Positions 1 through 5,668 of a DNA stretch of 6,571 bases are shown here, in pieces. Under the pieces are notes generated by a model. It did not search any database and was not told the origin of the DNA. It was given only the letters and a program-made list of their open reading frames with translations. Source of the DNA: HRBIN29 sp034431815 (GTDB taxonomy: Bacteria > Chloroflexota > Dehalococcoidia > Tepidiformales > Tepidiformaceae); NCBI GenBank assembly GCA_034431815.1, contig DAOUCS010000046.1:1-6571 (forward strand). Reading direction: 5' to 3'. The position numbers were made by a program, and so were the translations under genes. Each line of letters begins with the position of its first letter. Position 1 is the stretch's first letter.

Positions 1-141
1 CCCAGGCGCGGGCCGCGCTCGAAGCGCGCGCCGTTCGAGGCCGACCCGTGGGTGCGCGAGGAGATCGCGCTGGCGCTGGCGGTCAGCGCCGCGGCTCCCG
101 CCGCTTCGGCGGGGCAGCGGGGAGGCCCTCGCGGCGGATAG
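1..141 (+). CDS. possible 3' end of an unidentified gene, cut by the window edge
   Basis: This reading frame is open from the first base to a TAG at 139-141, giving about 46 C-terminal residues. All of the first 27 codons end in G or C, which no other plus frame matches here. The early part looks protein-like (a basic stretch, then PFEADPWVREEIALALA) and the last residues are a low-complexity Ala/Gly/Arg tail. It would converge on the CorC-type gene and overlap its 3' end by 59 bp. A minus-strand frame shares the same G/C-rich wobble positions, but no ATG, GTG or TTG start on that strand lies in 1-82. I do not recognise the family. The call rests on codon bias and the absence of an alternative start, so it is tentative. 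Confidence 0.35.
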   Translation, partial: PRRGPRSKRAPFEADPWVREEIALALAVSAAAPAASAGQRGGPRGG

Positions 142-1423
142 CGAGGACGCGGTCGACGCGACGGCCGTCCATCGCGAGCACGCGGAACTCGTAGCCGCCG
201 GCCTCGACGCGGTCACCGACCCGCGGAATGCGCCCCAGCTTCGCCATGACGAATCCGCCGACCGTGTCGTAATCCTCGTCCGAGAGCTCGACGCCGAGGG
301 TGTCTTCGACGTCGGCGACGAGGGCGAGGCCGGCAAGGAGGAAGTTGCCGGCCGCCAAAGGGCGAATAAGCTCAGCTCCCGGCTGACCGCCGAGCCGGCC
401 GACCAGGCGGTACAGGAGCTCGTCGGCGGTGAGGATGCCCGCCGTGCCGCCATGCTCGTCGACGAGCACGAGGAACTGGGTCCGGCTTCGGCGCATTTCG
501 GCAATGGCGATGTCGACGCCGACAGAGCCGGGCACGACGACAGCCGGCCGCACGATGGGCAGCCACGCAGTTTCACCGCGGGCGAGCAAGGGAAGCAGCC
601 GCTTCGCATCGAGGACGCCCACGATGTGGTCGAGGTCGCCTTCGTACACGGGGTAGCGGGTGTGCTGGTGCCGTTCGATGACGGCGAGCACTTCGTCGAG
701 CGTCGCGGTGACATCGATGGCGACGACCTCGGTGCGCGGGACCATCACCTGGTCGGCGCGGATTTCGCTGAACTCCAGCGCGCGGCGGGCCAGGAGGAGC
801 TCCGACTCGGAGAGGAACCCGGCCCGCGCGGAGGCTTCGATGACCAATTGCAGCTCCTCGGGGTCGAGGGACTCTCCCTCCGGGTTCCGCCGCGGGACGC
901 CGAGCGCCCGCACCACCAGCGCACCGGAACGGTGGAGGAACCACACAAAGGGGCGGAAGAGGCGCGAGAAGGCCAGTACAGGGGCGGCGACGGCGAGCCC
1001 CACCCGCTCCGTTTGCGACAGGGCGACCGTTTTCGGCGCCAGCTCGGCGAAGACGATGACGGCCGTGGTTACCAGAAGAAAGGCGAGGACGGTGGACGTG
1101 ATTCCCGCAGTGTGCTCAGGCGCCCAAGAAAGCGCGCCGCCGATGGCGCCTTCGATGAGCCGGGCGAGAACGGGCTCGCCGATCCAGCCGAGGGCCAGCC
1201 CGCACATGGTGATCCCGAGCTGGGTGGCAGCGATGGTGGCATCGAGGTCGCGCAGCGCGCTAAGGAGCAGCCTCGCCCGGGTGTGGCCCGCCGATGCCAG
1301 CTGTTCGACGCGTGTCCGGCGCACGCCGACGAAGGCGAATTCGGCGGCGACGAAGACGGCATTCAGGGCGAGCAGGAGGACAACGGCCGCCACTCCCAAC
1401 AGCAGAAGGAGCTGGTCGTTCAT
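83..1423 (-). CDS. CNNM/CorC-type membrane protein (DUF21, CBS pair, CorC/HlyC domain), 'hemolysin family'
   Basis: This 446-residue protein has the full domain order of the bacterial CNNM/CorC (YhdP/TlyC-like) family. Residues 1 to about 185 form a DUF21 membrane domain with hydrophobic segments near 4-32, 64-95, 108-128 and 141-172, including the family-type AELAPK motif at 126-131. Two CBS domains follow (about 225-285 and 290-345); the first begins VMVPRTEVVAID and contains the HTRYPVYEG stretch. A CorC/HlyC domain ends the protein (about 352-430, with TVGGFVMAKLGRIP at 387-400). Characterised members are linked to magnesium or cobalt export and resistance. 'Hemolysin' is a legacy name and toxicity should not be assumed. 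CBS domains in this family bind adenine nucleotides. The length is typical and no truncation is seen. The ATG at 1423 is preceded by a strong Shine-Dalgarno sequence at 6-nt spacing. The gene lies 46 bp after the Nudix-like gene on the same strand, probably as one operon. The substrate cannot be read from the sequence. Confidence 0.93.
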   Translation of the reverse strand: MNDQLLLLLGVAAVVLLLALNAVFVAAEFAFVGVRRTRVEQLASAGHTRARLLLSALRDLDATIAATQLGITMCGLALGWIGEPVLARLIEGAIGGALSWAPEHTAGITSTVLAFLLVTTAVIVFAELAPKTVALSQTERVGLAVAAPVLAFSRLFRPFVWFLHRSGALVVRALGVPRRNPEGESLDPEELQLVIEASARAGFLSESELLLARRALEFSEIRADQVMVPRTEVVAIDVTATLDEVLAVIERHQHTRYPVYEGDLDHIVGVLDAKRLLPLLARGETAWLPIVRPAVVVPGSVGVDIAIAEMRRSRTQFLVLVDEHGGTAGILTADELLYRLVGRLGGQPGAELIRPLAAGNFLLAGLALVADVEDTLGVELSDEDYDTVGGFVMAKLGRIPRVGDRVEAGGYEFRVLAMDGRRVDRVLAIRREGLPAAPPKRREPRR

Positions 1424-1429
1424 GGGCGG

Positions 1430-1436
1430 TCACCTC
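1430..1436 (-). promoter_or_regulatory. Shine-Dalgarno site for the CorC-type gene
   Basis: Read on the minus strand this is GAGGTGA, a near-perfect anti-16S match, 6 nt before the ATG at 1423-1421. It fixes that start. It contrasts with the Nudix-like and murT genes, which have no such site, and supports translation of this gene from within a longer mRNA. Confidence 0.8.
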
Positions 1437-1469
1437 GCTGGGACGGGGATGGCGACGGGGCAGACATGG

Positions 1470-1883
1470 TCAGTGGAAGAGGGCGCGGTAAGCTGGGCTC
1501 TCGAAGAAGGCCGCTAGGATGCCGCGGACCCACGGGTCGAGCGGCAGCGGGTCGATCCCGCCGGGCCCTGCGGCGCGGGCTTCGCACGGCAGTACCGCCG
1601 GGTCGAGGTCGGGGTCGTCGAAGTACACGTGGACCTCGGGCCAGGGAAGGCCCGCGGGAATCTCGGAGGCCCGCCAGACGCGGGCGAGCCGGAGCTGCTC
1701 GAGGATTACACCGGCCACATCCTCGAAGAGCCGAAGGGCAGCGGCATCCGGAGGCTCATCGGGCCCGAGCGACGCTGCCGGCAGCACGAGCAAGCCCCGT
1801 TCGTCGCGGACGAGCAGGGCACGGCCCCAGCGGTCGAGGGCGATCACCGCGACGCCAGGCTGCCGTTGGGCGCGCTCAGGCAC
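1470..1883 (-). CDS. Nudix-fold protein with a degenerate Nudix box
   Basis: This is a 137-residue protein of typical single-domain Nudix size. The first strand (GVAVIALDRWGRALLVRD, residues 10-27) and the LPAA turn (34-37) match the usual start of a Nudix fold. Aligned to GX5EX7REUXEEXGU, residues 37-59 keep E43, R51, G58 and V59. The first Gly is Ala37, the Glu of RE is Leu52, the first Glu of EE is Asp55 and the second is Val56. Because the REUXEE helix supplies the metal ligands, ordinary Mg-dependent pyrophosphohydrolase activity is doubtful. The protein may be a non-catalytic ligand binder or use another chemistry. The substrate is unknown. The start is GTG (1883-1881), chosen because a TACAGT hexamer lies 6 nt upstream and no Shine-Dalgarno sequence is seen. 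It diverges from murT and is followed 46 bp later by the CorC-type gene. Confidence 0.78.
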   Translation of the reverse strand: MPERAQRQPGVAVIALDRWGRALLVRDERGLLVLPAASLGPDEPPDAAALRLFEDVAGVILEQLRLARVWRASEIPAGLPWPEVHVYFDDPDLDPAVLPCEARAAGPGGIDPLPLDPWVRGILAAFFESPAYRALFH

Positions 1884-1889
1884 GGAGCT

Positions 1890-1895
1890 ACTGTA
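1890..1895 (-). promoter_or_regulatory. candidate -10 box for the Nudix-like/CorC-type operon
   Basis: On the minus strand this reads TACAGT, matching TATAAT at four of six bases including T1, A2 and T6. It ends 6 nt before the GTG start, so the transcript would begin at or next to the start codon (leaderless). I saw no convincing -35 box. Confidence 0.45.
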
Positions 1896-1905
1896 TCGCG
1901 GAGCA

Positions 1906-1921
1906 GGGCGCGAGATCGCCC
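1906..1921. repeat. short inverted repeat in the divergent promoter region
   Basis: GGGCG and CGCCC arms flank a 6-nt centre, midway between the two divergent start codons. It covers the place where a murT -35 box would lie, so it could be an operator acting on both genes. Five-base G/C arms also occur by chance in DNA this GC-rich, so the call is weak. Confidence 0.25.
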
Positions 1922-1924
1922 GGG

Positions 1925-1933
1925 TGCTAGGCT
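1925..1933 (+). promoter_or_regulatory. candidate extended -10 promoter of murT
   Basis: TGC followed by TAGGCT (1928-1933) resembles an extended -10 element (TGn plus TANNNT). It ends 6 nt before the murT ATG at 1940, so transcription would start at about the A of the ATG. The GAGG at 1934-1937 is only 2 nt from the ATG, too close to act as a normal Shine-Dalgarno site. Both points favour a leaderless transcript. No clear -35 box is visible, as is common for extended -10 promoters. Confidence 0.5.
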
Positions 1934-1939
1934 GAGGCC

Positions 1940-3313
1940 ATGGACATGCGGACAGCGGCCGCGGTCGCAGCAGGGAAAGCGGCAGGGTTCGCAGCGCGGC
2001 GGCTTGCCCGGCGGGGCGGTACCGCCCTGCCAGGGTTGGTGGCCGAACGGGTTTGCCCCGATCTCCTCGGGCGGTACGCGGAGCAGCTCGGCGGCGGTTG
2101 CGTGCTCATCACCGGCACGAACGGGAAGACGACAGCCGCCCGTCTCCTCGCCGCCGTCTTGGAGGCGGCGGGCCGGCCCCACGTCCACAACCGGGAGGGC
2201 TCGAATCTCACCCGCGGCATCGCCAGCGCGCTCATCGCCCGGAGCAGCCTCGCAGGCCGCCTGCGAACGGGACCAGAGACCGTCGGCCTCTTCGAGACCG
2301 ACGAGGCGACGCTGCCGCGCGCCGCTGGCCTGCTCCGTCCCCGGGCCATGGCCTTCACGAACCTCTTCCGCGACCAGCTCGACCGGTACGGCGAGGTGGA
2401 ATCGGTGGCCGCGTTGTGGCGCGAAGCCCTCAAGGCGGCACCCCGAGACGCGGTCCTCGTCCTCTGCGCGGACGACCCGTCCGTCGCCGAGCTCGCGTGG
2501 GAATGGGAGGGGCCCGTGCACTGGTTCGGCATCGAGGACGCGCGCCTGGCCTCGGCCGATGCCGGGGCTGCCGACGCGCGATGGTGCCGGGCCTGCGGGA
2601 CGAGCTTCGCCTACGAGCGGCGGTTCTTCGCCCACATCGGGCACTGGCAGTGCCCGAGGTGCGGACGCCAGCGCCCGAGGCCCGACACCGCAGCCGAGAA
2701 CGTGTCCCTTTCGCTCGACGACGCCAGCTTCGAGATTCCGGGGGTCGGACCCCTGCGGCTCCAACTGACGGGCCTGTACAACGTGTGGAATGCGCTGGCC
2801 GCCGCCTCCACAGCCCGCGTGCTCGGCATCGGGCCGGAGGCCATCCGCGGCGGATTGGCGGCGGCGGCGCCGGCCTTCGGGCGCCAGGAACGCGTGGAGG
2901 CGGAGGGCCGCCGGCTTCGCCTCTTCCTCACGAAGAATCCCGCCGGGGCGAACCAGGTGCTCCACCTCTTGGCCATGGTTGAACGACCCCTGGCAGTGGC
3001 CGCGCTCCTCAACGACCGTTTCGCGGACGGCCAAGATCCAAGCTGGGTGTGGGACGTGGATTACGATCGCCTCGCCGGCCGGGTCGCGCGCTGCTGGACC
3101 GGCGGCGACCGATGCGAGGACATGGCGCTGCGGTTGGTGTACGCCGGCTGGCCCGAGCCGGAAGCGGTGGTGCGGACGCCCTCCCAGTTGCTCGACGCGC
3201 TCCTCACCTCGGTGAGACCGGGCGGGGAGGTGTTCGTCCTCGCCACCTACACGGCCATGCTGGAGCTGCGGGAGCTGCTGGCGCGCCGCGGCTACGTGCG
3301 CCCCTGGTGGTGA
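1940..3313 (+). CDS. murT: lipid II isoglutaminyl synthase, Mur-ligase subunit MurT
   Basis: In characterised Gram-positive bacteria MurT works in the cytoplasm with the glutamine amidotransferase GatD to amidate the D-Glu of lipid II stem peptide to D-isoglutamine. MurT activates the carboxylate with ATP and GatD supplies ammonia. This 457-residue protein has the whole MurT plan: ATP-binding P-loop ITGTNGKTT (57-65), the family signature NLFRDQLDRYGE (141-152), and a four-Cys zinc ribbon (C216, C219, C238, C241) inserted in the central domain. LTGLYNVWNALAA (277-289) follows, then the DUF1727 C-terminal domain with KNPAGANQ (332-339), NDRFADGQDPSWVWDVDYD (358-376) and ATYTAM (435-440). An Asp in this C-terminal domain completes the GatD catalytic triad in the staphylococcal complex; D372 or D374 is a candidate here. 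Length is typical. Unusually, no gatD follows: the 3' end overlaps convergent resB by 22 bp. A second in-frame ATG at 1946 is possible, but 1940 fits the promoter better. Confidence 0.93.
   Translation: MDMRTAAAVAAGKAAGFAARRLARRGGTALPGLVAERVCPDLLGRYAEQLGGGCVLITGTNGKTTAARLLAAVLEAAGRPHVHNREGSNLTRGIASALIARSSLAGRLRTGPETVGLFETDEATLPRAAGLLRPRAMAFTNLFRDQLDRYGEVESVAALWREALKAAPRDAVLVLCADDPSVAELAWEWEGPVHWFGIEDARLASADAGAADARWCRACGTSFAYERRFFAHIGHWQCPRCGRQRPRPDTAAENVSLSLDDASFEIPGVGPLRLQLTGLYNVWNALAAASTARVLGIGPEAIRGGLAAAAPAFGRQERVEAEGRRLRLFLTKNPAGANQVLHLLAMVERPLAVAALLNDRFADGQDPSWVWDVDYDRLAGRVARCWTGGDRCEDMALRLVYAGWPEPEAVVRTPSQLLDALLTSVRPGGEVFVLATYTAMLELRELLARRGYVRPWW
2585..2662 (+). other. Cys4 zinc ribbon coding segment within murT
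   Basis: These codons encode C216-x2-C219 and, after an 18-residue aromatic-rich spacer, C238-x2-C241. This is the zinc-ribbon insertion that separates MurT from ordinary muramyl ligases such as MurC-F. All four cysteines are present, so the site appears intact. Confidence 0.85.
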
Positions 3314-4977
3314 TTCCCTCGGGCCGCTTCCTCCAGCTCGTGGGCAAGCTGGGCAAGCTCGCGGTCGAACCTGCTCATCCGGTCGGCGAGGCCCGCGAAC
3401 TCGACGCGGTCGCCCGTCACGCGCACCCACAGCCGACGGCGGGGTACGTAGAAGGTGAGGCCAAGGCCCACCAGAGCGAGGGCCACCGCGACCCAGATGA
3501 ACGTATCGCCGGGGTCGCGGCGGACGTCGATGCCCGCGCCCTCCACCGGGCCGACGAAGGTGAACGTGTAGCCCCTCGACGTGGTCGCCGATTCGCCCGG
3601 CAGGAGCGCCACCGGCGCTTCGTCCACTCCCACGAGGTAGAGGTACGGCTGACCGGCCGCGTCGCGCGGCATCTGGACGGTCACCGGTGCTTCGATAGCC
3701 CCAGGGAGGTCGATCACCTGCCGGAAGGGGATGGCGACCTCACCGGCGAGCATCACCTGGAGCCCGCTGGCGAAGGACACGGTACGTCCCGGGGCCAAGG
3801 GATGAGCCTCGTCGGCAGCATCGCCGGCGACCACCAACAGCCTGCCCCCAGTCCGCCGCCAGGCGACGGTGATGCCAGCCGCATCCCCCTGACCGCCGAG
3901 CACAGCGACCGAAGCGAGGGCGAAGTCGTCGGCGCGTTCGTCAGTGAGTCCGGGGTCGGTTGCCATCTGGGGGATCGGCCGGTCGAGCACGAGGCGCCCC
4001 TCGTACCAGACTCGGAGCTGAGGGACGAAGAGGACGTCGCCATTGAAATCGAAGACGTCGTCGTAGAGGGGCCGTCCGTCGGGGCCGGTGATGCGAAGGC
4101 GAGCGAGGTCATCGATGAAAGCAGCCTGGTGGAAGCGGTAGCCGAAGGCCTCGCAGGGCCCGTTCACAGTCACCGTGCACGTGACGACGTCGCTGCCGCG
4201 GCGGACGGTGATGTGGCTGCGGAAGTCGATGATGTTCCCTTCGCCGTCGACGCCGCGGACGGCGTCCAGCATCTCGACGAAGATTTGCCCCGGTCCCGGC
4301 TCGTCGAACACCGGCGCCGCGGCCCCGGTCTCGGCCATCGCGAGCACGCGTTCGAACCCAGCGAACTTCGTGAGCACGCCGCCCACGAGCAGGAGGAGGA
4401 GCGCCAAGTGGGTGAGGAAGGTTCCGTACTGTGCCCATGGGAAGCGGTCGGCGAAGAGCTCGGCGGCGCTCCCGGTGCGCGCCGCTTCGCGCACCGCGAA
4501 GCGGCGGCGCCGCAGGGCGGCGGCCACCAGCTCGGCGGGAACGGGCACCTCGACGGCCGCACGGAATCGGGCGCGCTCGTAGTACGCATCGGGCACCCGC
4601 AGCGGCGGCCGGTGGATGGAGCGCCAGATAGGAGGGAAGCGACTGACCGTGCAGACGGTGACCGCGAAGATAATGAGCACCCAAAGACCGTTGAACCACC
4701 AAGTGTGGTAGACCTCGAAAAGCCCCCAGCGCTCCATGGGCGTGGTGAAGGGCCCGAATGTTTCGCGCTGCAGTTCGAGCCAGGCGCTGCGCCCGGCGGG
4801 GTTTCCGCGCATCGGGCCGGGCATCTGGGGAATGACGACGGCTAGCAGTCCCGCTGCCGCAGCCGTCCCCACGAGGAGGAGGGCGAACTTCACGTTCGTG
4901 AGCAGCGCCCAGAGCGGCCGGAACGGGTCGGCAAAGGCGAAGGCTGGCCGGGAGAGGGTCCGCCGGGCGAAGGTCAT
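3292..4977 (-). CDS. resB: system II cytochrome c biogenesis protein ResB/Ccs1
   Basis: ResB (Ccs1) pairs with CcsA/ResC to carry haem across the membrane and attach it to apocytochrome c. This 561-residue protein shows the expected layout. Membrane segments lie at about 31-50, 97-113 and 186-206, followed by a large extracytoplasmic domain (about 207-490) and a last membrane segment (about 492-510). Family features include the conserved membrane histidine (H190 in GTFLTHLALLLLLVGG), GYRFHQAAF (279-287), and RRDPG (486-490) leading into the final helix and FYVPRRRLWV (509-518). A charged, probably helical cytoplasmic tail ends the protein. The extracytoplasmic domain has two cysteines, C267 and C275. 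The ATG overlaps the thioredoxin stop as ATGA, so translation is probably coupled; AAGGAG lies 11 nt upstream. The 3' end overlaps convergent murT. CcsA/ResC is not in the window. Confidence 0.92.
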   Translation of the reverse strand: MTFARRTLSRPAFAFADPFRPLWALLTNVKFALLLVGTAAAAGLLAVVIPQMPGPMRGNPAGRSAWLELQRETFGPFTTPMERWGLFEVYHTWWFNGLWVLIIFAVTVCTVSRFPPIWRSIHRPPLRVPDAYYERARFRAAVEVPVPAELVAAALRRRRFAVREAARTGSAAELFADRFPWAQYGTFLTHLALLLLLVGGVLTKFAGFERVLAMAETGAAAPVFDEPGPGQIFVEMLDAVRGVDGEGNIIDFRSHITVRRGSDVVTCTVTVNGPCEAFGYRFHQAAFIDDLARLRITGPDGRPLYDDVFDFNGDVLFVPQLRVWYEGRLVLDRPIPQMATDPGLTDERADDFALASVAVLGGQGDAAGITVAWRRTGGRLLVVAGDAADEAHPLAPGRTVSFASGLQVMLAGEVAIPFRQVIDLPGAIEAPVTVQMPRDAAGQPYLYLVGVDEAPVALLPGESATTSRGYTFTFVGPVEGAGIDVRRDPGDTFIWVAVALALVGLGLTFYVPRRRLWVRVTGDRVEFAGLADRMSRFDRELAQLAHELEEAARGNHHQGRT

Positions 4978-5612
4978 CGGGCCCAGAACTCCTTCCGCCA
5001 GGCATCGAGGCGCTCAGCCGTCACCTGCCCCCGCTCGATGGCAGCGATGCGGCCTTCGGGATCGATGACGAACGTCACCGGGAGCGCGGCGACCCCGTAG
5101 CCCTGCGCCACGGAGCCCTCCCGGTCGAGGGCGATGGGGTACGAGACCGCAAATTCGGCGGCGAAGCGCCGGGCCGCCTCGTCCGTTTCCTGGAGGTTCA
5201 CGCCGATGACGGCGAGACCGGATGCGGCTTCCCGCTCGGCGCGGAGCTGGAGCTCGGGAGTTTCTGCGCGGCAGGGCCCGCACCAGCTCGCCCAGAAGTT
5301 CAGCAGCACCCATCGCCCCCGGAAATCGGAGAGGCGGACCGTGCCCCCGTCAAGCGTCGGGAGGACGAAGTCGGGTGCGAGCCGCCCCTCGCGGGCGGCG
5401 GGGCGTTCGCCCTCTGGAGCGAGCCCGGCCGGAAGCGGCACGATGCCGAAGCCATCGTCCCCGCCGGCGGATTCCGACGGAGTCCGGAACTGGAAGTACC
5501 AGAGGAGAAGGCCGACGGAGAACACGATGAGGGCCGCTGCCCCGAGCGTCGACACGGGGCCGCGGTACTCGCGCCGGCGCTGGGGCCGCTCGTCAGGCAG
5601 GTCGGCGGTCAT
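4974..5612 (-). CDS. resA: TlpA/ResA-type membrane-anchored thioredoxin
   Basis: ResA/TlpA/CcmG-type proteins are extracytoplasmic thiol reductants; those beside resB usually keep the CXXCH cysteines of apocytochrome c reduced for haem attachment. This protein has 212 residues. A basic N-terminus (1-20) precedes a single signal-anchor helix at about 21-41, a short linker, and then the redox domain: APDFVLPTLDGG (79-90), LLNFWASWCGPC (103-114) with active-site C111 and C114, and LPVTFVIDPEGRI (177-189) with cis-Pro P178. The motif is CGPC rather than the CEPC of Bacillus ResA, so a broader TlpA-like reductase role is also possible. The frame is open well upstream, but the ATG at 5612 is preferred: it puts the anchor helix near the N-terminus, avoids long overlap with the deacetylase gene, and has a TATACT box just upstream. 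It couples to resB by a 4-bp overlap. Confidence 0.88.
   Translation of the reverse strand: MTADLPDERPQRRREYRGPVSTLGAAALIVFSVGLLLWYFQFRTPSESAGGDDGFGIVPLPAGLAPEGERPAAREGRLAPDFVLPTLDGGTVRLSDFRGRWVLLNFWASWCGPCRAETPELQLRAEREAASGLAVIGVNLQETDEAARRFAAEFAVSYPIALDREGSVAQGYGVAALPVTFVIDPEGRIAAIERGQVTAERLDAWRKEFWAR
4989..4994 (-). promoter_or_regulatory. candidate ribosome binding site for resB
   Basis: On the minus strand this is AAGGAG, inside the thioredoxin coding end and 11 nt before the resB ATG. The spacing is a little long, but together with the ATGA stop-start overlap it supports the 4977 start and coupled translation. Confidence 0.5.
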
Positions 5613-5668
5613 CCGACTCCAGTATATCGGCGCGGGCGTTTGCGGTGCGTGCGGACGCTGGAACGCGT
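5613..5668 (-). promoter_or_regulatory. gap between deacetylase and thioredoxin genes with a TATACT -10 box
   Basis: This 56-bp gap holds TATACT on the minus strand (5626-5621), matching TATAAT at five of six bases. It ends 8 nt before the thioredoxin ATG, again placing the transcript start at or next to the start codon. A GGAG lies 4 nt before the ATG and could serve as a weak ribosome site if the mRNA is longer. I found no -35 box and no hairpin strong enough to call a terminator after the deacetylase, so read-through from that gene is also possible. Confidence 0.5.

Noticed and set aside
83..1423. Toxin function suggested by the 'hemolysin' family name
   Set aside because: The DUF21-CBS-CorC layout is that of the CNNM/CorC membrane family linked to divalent cations; the toxin label is historical.
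452..1930. Long plus-strand open frame (492 residues) opposite the CorC-type and Nudix-like genes
   Set aside because: It runs antisense to two genes with clear families, has a low-complexity Arg/Gly/Asp-rich composition and no recognisable domain. It is a by-product of very high GC.
3342..3359. Two tandem copies of GGGCAAGCT
   Set aside because: It simply encodes the repeated Leu-Ala in the ResB tail (LAQLAH); nine bases twice is not notable here.
1844..3430. Minus-strand open frame (528 residues) opposite murT
   Set aside because: It is antisense to a fully recognisable MurT, has no domain or membrane pattern, and spans three gene boundaries.
3049..4845. Plus-strand open frame (598 residues) opposite resB
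   Set aside because: It is antisense to ResB, rich in His/Asp/Glu/Arg with no family features, and starts inside murT in another frame.
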